A stretch of DNA of 64,000 nucleotides from assembly GCA_009760855.2 (NCBI GenBank), contig WPIO01000081.1, positions 183,501 to 247,500 of the forward strand, written 5' to 3'. The position numbers were made by a program, and so were the translations under genes. Below the pieces are notes generated by a model, which was not told the DNA's origin, did not search any database, and saw only the letters and a program-made list of their open reading frames with translations. Each line of letters starts with the position of its first letter. Position 1 is the stretch's first letter. This stretch comes from Cristatella mucedo. Taxonomy: Eukaryota; Bryozoa; Phylactolaemata; Cristatellidae. Below, in pieces: positions 59,429-64,000 of the stretch.

Positions 59429-60215
59429 ATTTTCCAGTGGCTTCCGAGGTCAAAAGAGGAATGCCAGAGGCCACGTCTAACACTGCCACAGTAGCGGCGA
59501 CGTTAAGTATAGCGGGCACCGTCCTACTTTATCTGGCTAAAGACTCGTTGATCTACATCTAGGGCAACAATGCGAGCAAAAGAATCCTGGAATGTTTGGC
59601 GGCTGAACAATTTGGCCCCCATCATAGCACGACCGTCCTCCCCTCACACTGCTTTCGCTTGTAGCAATTCAGATTTCCTCATCCACAGATGATTGTCCTA
59701 AGGCGACCGTGCGTGGCCCCACCCTGCTCTTGCTCCCCACCGGTGCCTTCCTCAGCTAAGGGCCCTGCACGAATTTGAATAATAGCCTGGCATTTGGCAT
59801 ATGCGACGTAGGATATCGCCTGACCTTGTGTGAGGCTTCCCGTTAGGAGTCATATTTGCAGCTCGGTGGGGTCATTAGACGCCTGCAGCTTGAATCGCTG
59901 CCCGGTTAAGGCTAGCTGTCTGGCTTTAAAGCTCTGAAACCTGACCTCGCAAGCTGCTAACCCTTGCTCTCAAAGTCTGTACCTCTGCACCTCCATTGCA
60001 AGAGAGCTGCGTTTGCGGCCTAAGCACCTAAGGGAGATGCCGCTACAGCGAGTTTGTGTAGTAGTACTTGGCGCCACAAGCGATGAAATAAACAGCCAGT
60101 GGAATGCACGAGGTGACAATTCGACGTCTCGCAAACTCTGAGAGGTTTCACGGACCCACGCTGGGATTAGAGTTTTCATTTTTGAATTTAAAAAAACACA
60201 TGCATGTATTCACTA
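59429..60215. other. No gene recognised
   Basis: No motif or repeat family that I can support. Confidence 0.5.
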
Positions 60216-61860
60216 AAATGTATTCAGGCCACTTCTCAAGAAAGCTGTAGTCAGGCCACTTCTCAAGAAAGCGACACTGGATCGAGAGAACTTGAGCAAC
60301 TACCACCCAGTCTCCCTTCTACCATTCCTATCAAAGACACTGGAACGGGTCGTGGCAGACCAGCTGAACTCATATATTGAAACCTCAAACCTTGCTAATA
60401 AGTTCCAGTCTGGCTTTAGAGCTAATCACTCCACAGAGTCAGCGTTGCTTAGGGTGTACAACGACCTACTTAGGAAGGCAGACATAGGTAGAGTGTCTCT
60501 GCTTGTTTTGCTCGATCGATCACAAAGTTCTCCTAGAGCGCCTCTCATCTCGCCTGGGCATCACTGGCATTGCTCTACAATGATTCAGATCATATCTCAG
60601 TGGGAGACTCCAGAGTATTGACGTGAATGGACAAAGATCATCTGAGGTACATCTGAAATATGGGGTACCTCAGAGCTCCGTGCTAGGTCAGGTTCTTTTC
60701 ACGGTTTATACTCTCCCTCTTGCTGATGTGATTGCCAAGCACAATCTATGCTTTCCCTTCTATGCTGATGACACTCAGTTGTACCTTTGCTTTGATCCTT
60801 CCCAGCCTTCAAGCACCTCGAATTCTCTCAACTCACTTGCTGCATGTATTCATGACGTCCGCACACGGATGGCAGCAATTTTTTTTAAATTAAACGATGA
60901 TAAAACTAACTTACTAGTTATGGGCAAACCCACTGTGCTTCAGAAATTGGAAAGGCTGACGCTCAAAGTTGGCTCTGCCAGCATATCTCCTGTTGAATCA
61001 GCTCGAAATCTAGGTGTCTAGTTCCAAAGTGACCTCTCGTTAGACGACCACATCAGCTCCACAATCAAGTCGGCCTACTTTCAGCTTCATAACGCTGCTA
61101 AAATTCGGGCTTGTTTAGATAAGGATACCACGTCTAAGTTGGTCCATGCATTCGTGACATCCCGTCTTGACTTCTGCAACTCACTGCTTGCTAGCCTACC
61201 GGCATGTGCAATCAGGCGATTACAGCTGGTACAAAACTCTGCAGCTAGGCTTGTCTGACGTGAACGTAGCAGTTGCCACATCACACCACTTCTCGCCGAC
61301 CTGAACTGGCTACCAGTCAAGCAACGGATCAACTTCAAGGTTTTGTGGCTCACTTTGAGGTCACTTCATTCTTTGGCTCCAGCCTATCTCTCAGATACAC
61401 TCCCCCACCAGGCTAAGCATCGTACCACCCGCTTTTCGGAATCCAACAGTTTACCCGTACCTCGTACAAAGCTCAAATCCTTTGGAGACCGTGCATTTAG
61501 TTCGTATGCACCCAAAGCCTGGAACTCACTTCCGACTTGTGTCAGAACATCCCCTGACTTGACCACATTTAAAAAGAACTTAAAAACACCTATTTAGGAC
61601 AGCATTTAGTGGGTCCCTGTGATTCGTCCTTCATGTGCTTATGCGTGCTGACACTGTGCATGCTGCCACTAACCACATTTGCATGCTGACCCTCTGCATG
61701 TCAACCCTAACCACGTTGTTCATGTTTTTTATCAAGCATGATATTACTCACGATTCAATCGCGTTTCCCTTTGTAGCAAATGTAAAGTGCCTAGAAAAGA
61801 TTGAGTTCTCTGAGGGCGCTTTATCAAGTGCATTATTATTATTATTAATAGTATTAGTAG
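60216..61860 (+). mobile_element. Longest copy of the dominant LINE family, RT to 3' end
   Basis: RT region from VRPLLKKA, YHPVSLLPFLSKTLERVVAD, FQSGFRANHSTESALLRVYN, LLVLLD (where about 30 bases encoding SAAFDTI are deleted, losing motif A), GVPQSSVLGQVLFTVYTLPL, the catalytic FYADDTQLYLCF, FKLNDDKTNLLVMGKPTVL, a TAG at 61019, KSAYFQLHNAAKIRACLDKD, SRLDFCNSLLASLP, a TGA near 61258, and SYAPKAWNSLPTCVRTSPDL ending KTPI-stop at 61597. The 3' UTR has the stem-loop and ends in (ATT)n at about 61838-61860. A 27-bp in-frame duplication lies at its 5' edge. Confidence 0.93.
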
Positions 61861-62164
61861 TAGTAGTAGTAGTAAACTGGAAAGCCGGCGGCTGGAGAGA
61901 AGAAACGAAAAGCAGACGATGGCTTCTCCTTCAATATCGTCAGTCAGGGGACGTCGTCATATCAGTCGGAAGTAAGTGCAGCGACTCGGGAGAGCTAGCT
62001 CTCCTACTTCCGCTATTCTTCTCGCTGCTGCTTCGTTGAGCCGCGTCCACTAACTGCTACCGAGTCGGCGTTTCCCGCTCCCCGGAAGCCATTCTGCCCG
62101 AGAGTCAGCTTGGTAAAGCACCCAAGCTTGAGGCCACGAGCGACGTCCGTTTGGGCCGCCAAAA

Positions 62165-62380
62165 AGCATGCTGCCACTAACCACATTTGCATGCTGACCC
62201 TGTGCATGTCACCCCTAACCATGTTATTCATTTTGTTTGTTTTTCAAGCATGATTTTACTTACCATTTAATTGCATTTCACTTTGCAGCAAATGTAAAGC
62301 GCCTAGAAAGAGATTAAGTTCTCTGAGGGCGCTTTATCAAGTACATTATTACTATTATTATTATTATTATTATTATTAAA
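62165..62380 (+). mobile_element. LINE 3' tail with intact stem-loop and (ATT)n
   Basis: AGCATGCTGCCACTAACCAC begins the shared 3' UTR. The stem-loop has an outer 8-bp stem (62296-62303 with 62328-62335) and an inner AGAGA/TCTCT stem (62309-62313 with 62320-62324). (ATT)n runs from 62344 to 62379. Confidence 0.92.
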
Positions 62381-62584
62381 GTGACTTCACCAACTAGCGG
62401 ATTAACGTAGCACTACGCCCAGTTCTCGCTTGAGATCAAGTTTAAACCTACCGTAGCCTTTCCGGAGGCCAAGCGGAAACGTGGTGATTGGCGATACCCC
62501 GGTTTTGAAGAGCTCTGCGGACAGTGTTTTCTGTTGGCGACGCTTTGCTTGCCGAGGTACGAGGAGCGACCCGGTAATCCGCCG

Positions 62585-62665
62585 GGCGGCGCCGCGTGGC
62601 GGCGGCGGTGGCGACGGTGGCGGCGGCGGCGGCAGCGGCGGAGGCGGCGGAGGTGGGAGAGGCGG
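62585..62665. repeat. GGC/GGT-rich tract
   Basis: Mostly GGC triplets with GGT and GAC interruptions, readable as a glycine-rich run in one frame and as arginine or alanine runs in others. The G runs are short, two to three per triplet. Confidence 0.85.
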
Positions 62666-62770
62666 CGGTTCCCGATAGCATCGGCTGGCACCCCCAAAGG
62701 CGCGGCGCGCGTGCGCCCAGAGTACGGCAGCGCGAGCTTTCTCGTCGATGCTCGGCTTCCGAAGTTATCA

Positions 62771-62822
62771 AAGTGCCGCTGGATGTCCGGAAAACGGGCT
62801 TTCCGGACATCCAGCGGCACTT
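62771..62822. repeat. Perfect inverted repeat, 23-bp arms, 6-base loop
   Basis: The left arm at 62771-62793 (AAGTGCCGCTGGATGTCCGG plus AAA) is the exact reverse complement of the right arm at 62800-62822, with loop ACGGGC. The arms do not extend further. Both strands therefore encode the same peptide fragment, which explains similar open frames on opposite strands here. Confidence 0.97.
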
Positions 62823-63257
62823 AGATCTTAACCTCGCGCCGCTGAGTAAAACTGCTCGCAAGCGCTGCTCCGAAAGGCTTCGCTCGCCGCATCGGCTCGT
62901 CTAATTGGTTAACTTGGCACGTTCGTACGCGCATCGCCGCGCCTCGCGACTCGGAGGCCGGCATCGTGCTAGCTCGCGCTATCGATTGCCGCCGCGGCTG
63001 TCCGTCGAAATCAGGACGGCGTCTGTGAGTAATCAGCGATCGGGCGGTCGAGCTAAAATACCCGATCGGACGAGTCAGATAGTGCAATCGGTCGTTTTTC
63101 ATGAAGTTCACGTCTGTCTGCGCCAGCCTGCCGTCGGCGGCGAGCTCGACTCGAGTGACTGGCACGCGATCCGCTTCGGTGGCAGCGGCGCCAGAGGATG
63201 ACGCCGCTGCCGTCGAAACTTTCTAAATCGACGCTACGGAAGCGTCCGGTGGAGCGT

Positions 63258-63332
63258 CATCGGCGGCGTCGGTGGCGGCGGCAGCGGCGGCAGCGGCGGC
63301 GGTGGCGGCGGTGGCGGCGGCGGCGGCGCGCC
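63258..63332. repeat. GGC trinucleotide tract
   Basis: Near-pure GGC triplets with GGT and AGC interruptions inside the right-edge CG-rich zone, not in a recognised coding frame. Confidence 0.9.
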
Positions 63333-63974
63333 GTCGGTCAGCCGCGGACCTGATATAATGATCTCGTGTAAGCCTCGAGAGAAGTCCGTGACCCTAATGG
63401 AAGTTTGAGCTGAGACTTACCACTTTCCGCCTAAATCCCGAATAGCTTACGATTAACCTTGAGAGTCCTTAAAAGAAAGTCTACTGCGGATACTTTGAGG
63501 TTAGCACCCGCCGCAGTCCCGCCGGAAGCTCCTCTCCTCCTCCTATCTTGTCAGGAAGCGAGTGGACTGGACTGGACCGACGGTCGAAAATATCCGCGTC
63601 CATCATCCTCTCGAAGCATTCGCAGAGCGTCGCTGGTTTACGCATCGACGCTCTGCACCTCGTTCTAATGTGACAATGCAGCGGGCACCTTTCCGGAGAT
63701 TGCATGTCACTTATTTCCTGCAGAGGAGTGCTTTCGAGCGACAGTCGTCTCGCCCTGTAGCGGCCTTCGCATGAGACGACTATCCGAGTAGCGGGCGCAG
63801 GCGAGCCGCGACCGACCGCCGCCAGGCCGGCTGGCCGTAAACCGAAGCCAACTAGTGCGGCGTCGGTCTGGTCATTGCGTGTTGCCTGGGCCGAAGTCTG
63901 GCGAGTGGATATTTAGCGAGCGTGTCTTTATATAATTAGTAACGATAGCAATTGAATGTTTGCTCAGCATACTA

Positions 63975-64000
63975 AGAGAGAGAGAGAGAGACAGAGAGTT
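63975..64000. repeat. (GA)n microsatellite at the window edge
   Basis: About eight GA units then GACAGAGA; the repeat may continue beyond the window. Confidence 0.8.

Larger units (their letters stand above)
62400..63900. promoter_or_regulatory. CG-rich region with GGC tracts, candidate promoter
   Basis: This is a dense CG region with long GGC runs at about 62585-62665 and 63263-63332. The minus strand has a consensus donor GTAAGT at 63420-63415 preceded by AAAGTG; the plus strand has GTAAGC at about 63368. It could be a first exon of the upstream-transcribed J-protein gene, of a gene running off the right edge, or a bidirectional promoter. Glycine-, alanine- or arginine-rich open frames across the GGC runs have no recognised domain. 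Confidence 0.4.

Overview
This is a window of animal nuclear DNA, most likely from a marine invertebrate. The evidence is genes split by GT..AG introns, many decayed CR1/L2-type LINEs, tRNA-derived SINEs, one hAT transposon relic and very abundant dinucleotide microsatellites. There are no prokaryotic operons, no CRISPR array and no intact mobile element. I cannot name the species from the sequence.

The one host gene I can reconstruct with confidence is on the minus strand, from 43601 down to 20978. It is a six-coding-exon class B J-protein of the DNAJB6/DNAJB2 type, a co-chaperone of Hsp70. All exon phases agree, the HPD motif is present, and the exons join into a 280-residue protein (277 with an alternative donor). 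A candidate AATAAA lies about 500 bases beyond the stop. The introns are 9.2, 2.3, 1.9, 8.0 and 0.28 kb and are filled with LINE tails, SINEs and microsatellites. Two CG-rich zones upstream of the start (about 53.4-54.9 kb and 62.4-63.9 kb) each hold a minus-strand GTAAGT donor and could be alternative non-coding first exons or promoters.

Layout by region. 1-3.2 kb: no gene seen. 3.2-4.8 kb: decayed LINE carrying an inserted SINE, then a TA repeat. 5-8 kb: GC-rich relic resembling an R2/NeSL-type retrotransposon, with pieces of CR1/L2 LINE lodged in it. 8.06-9.63 kb: CR1/L2-type reverse transcriptase relic (minus). 9.6-17.4 kb: mostly empty, with SINEs and LINE scraps. 17.46-19.77 kb: hAT (Charlie8/GTF2IRD2-like) relic with imperfect 8-bp target duplications. 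20.4-43.6 kb: the J-protein gene. 44-53.4 kb: LINE and SINE copies. 53.4-55 kb: CG-rich region. 55-62.4 kb: microsatellites and LINE copies, one nested in another. 62.4-64 kb: CG-rich region with GGC tracts and a perfect 23-bp inverted repeat.

The repeats relate to one another. The dominant LINE ends in a conserved stem-loop followed by (ATT)n. One of the tRNA-headed SINE families (here SINE-B) ends in a recognisably similar stem-loop, as expected if the LINE's reverse transcriptase mobilises that SINE.
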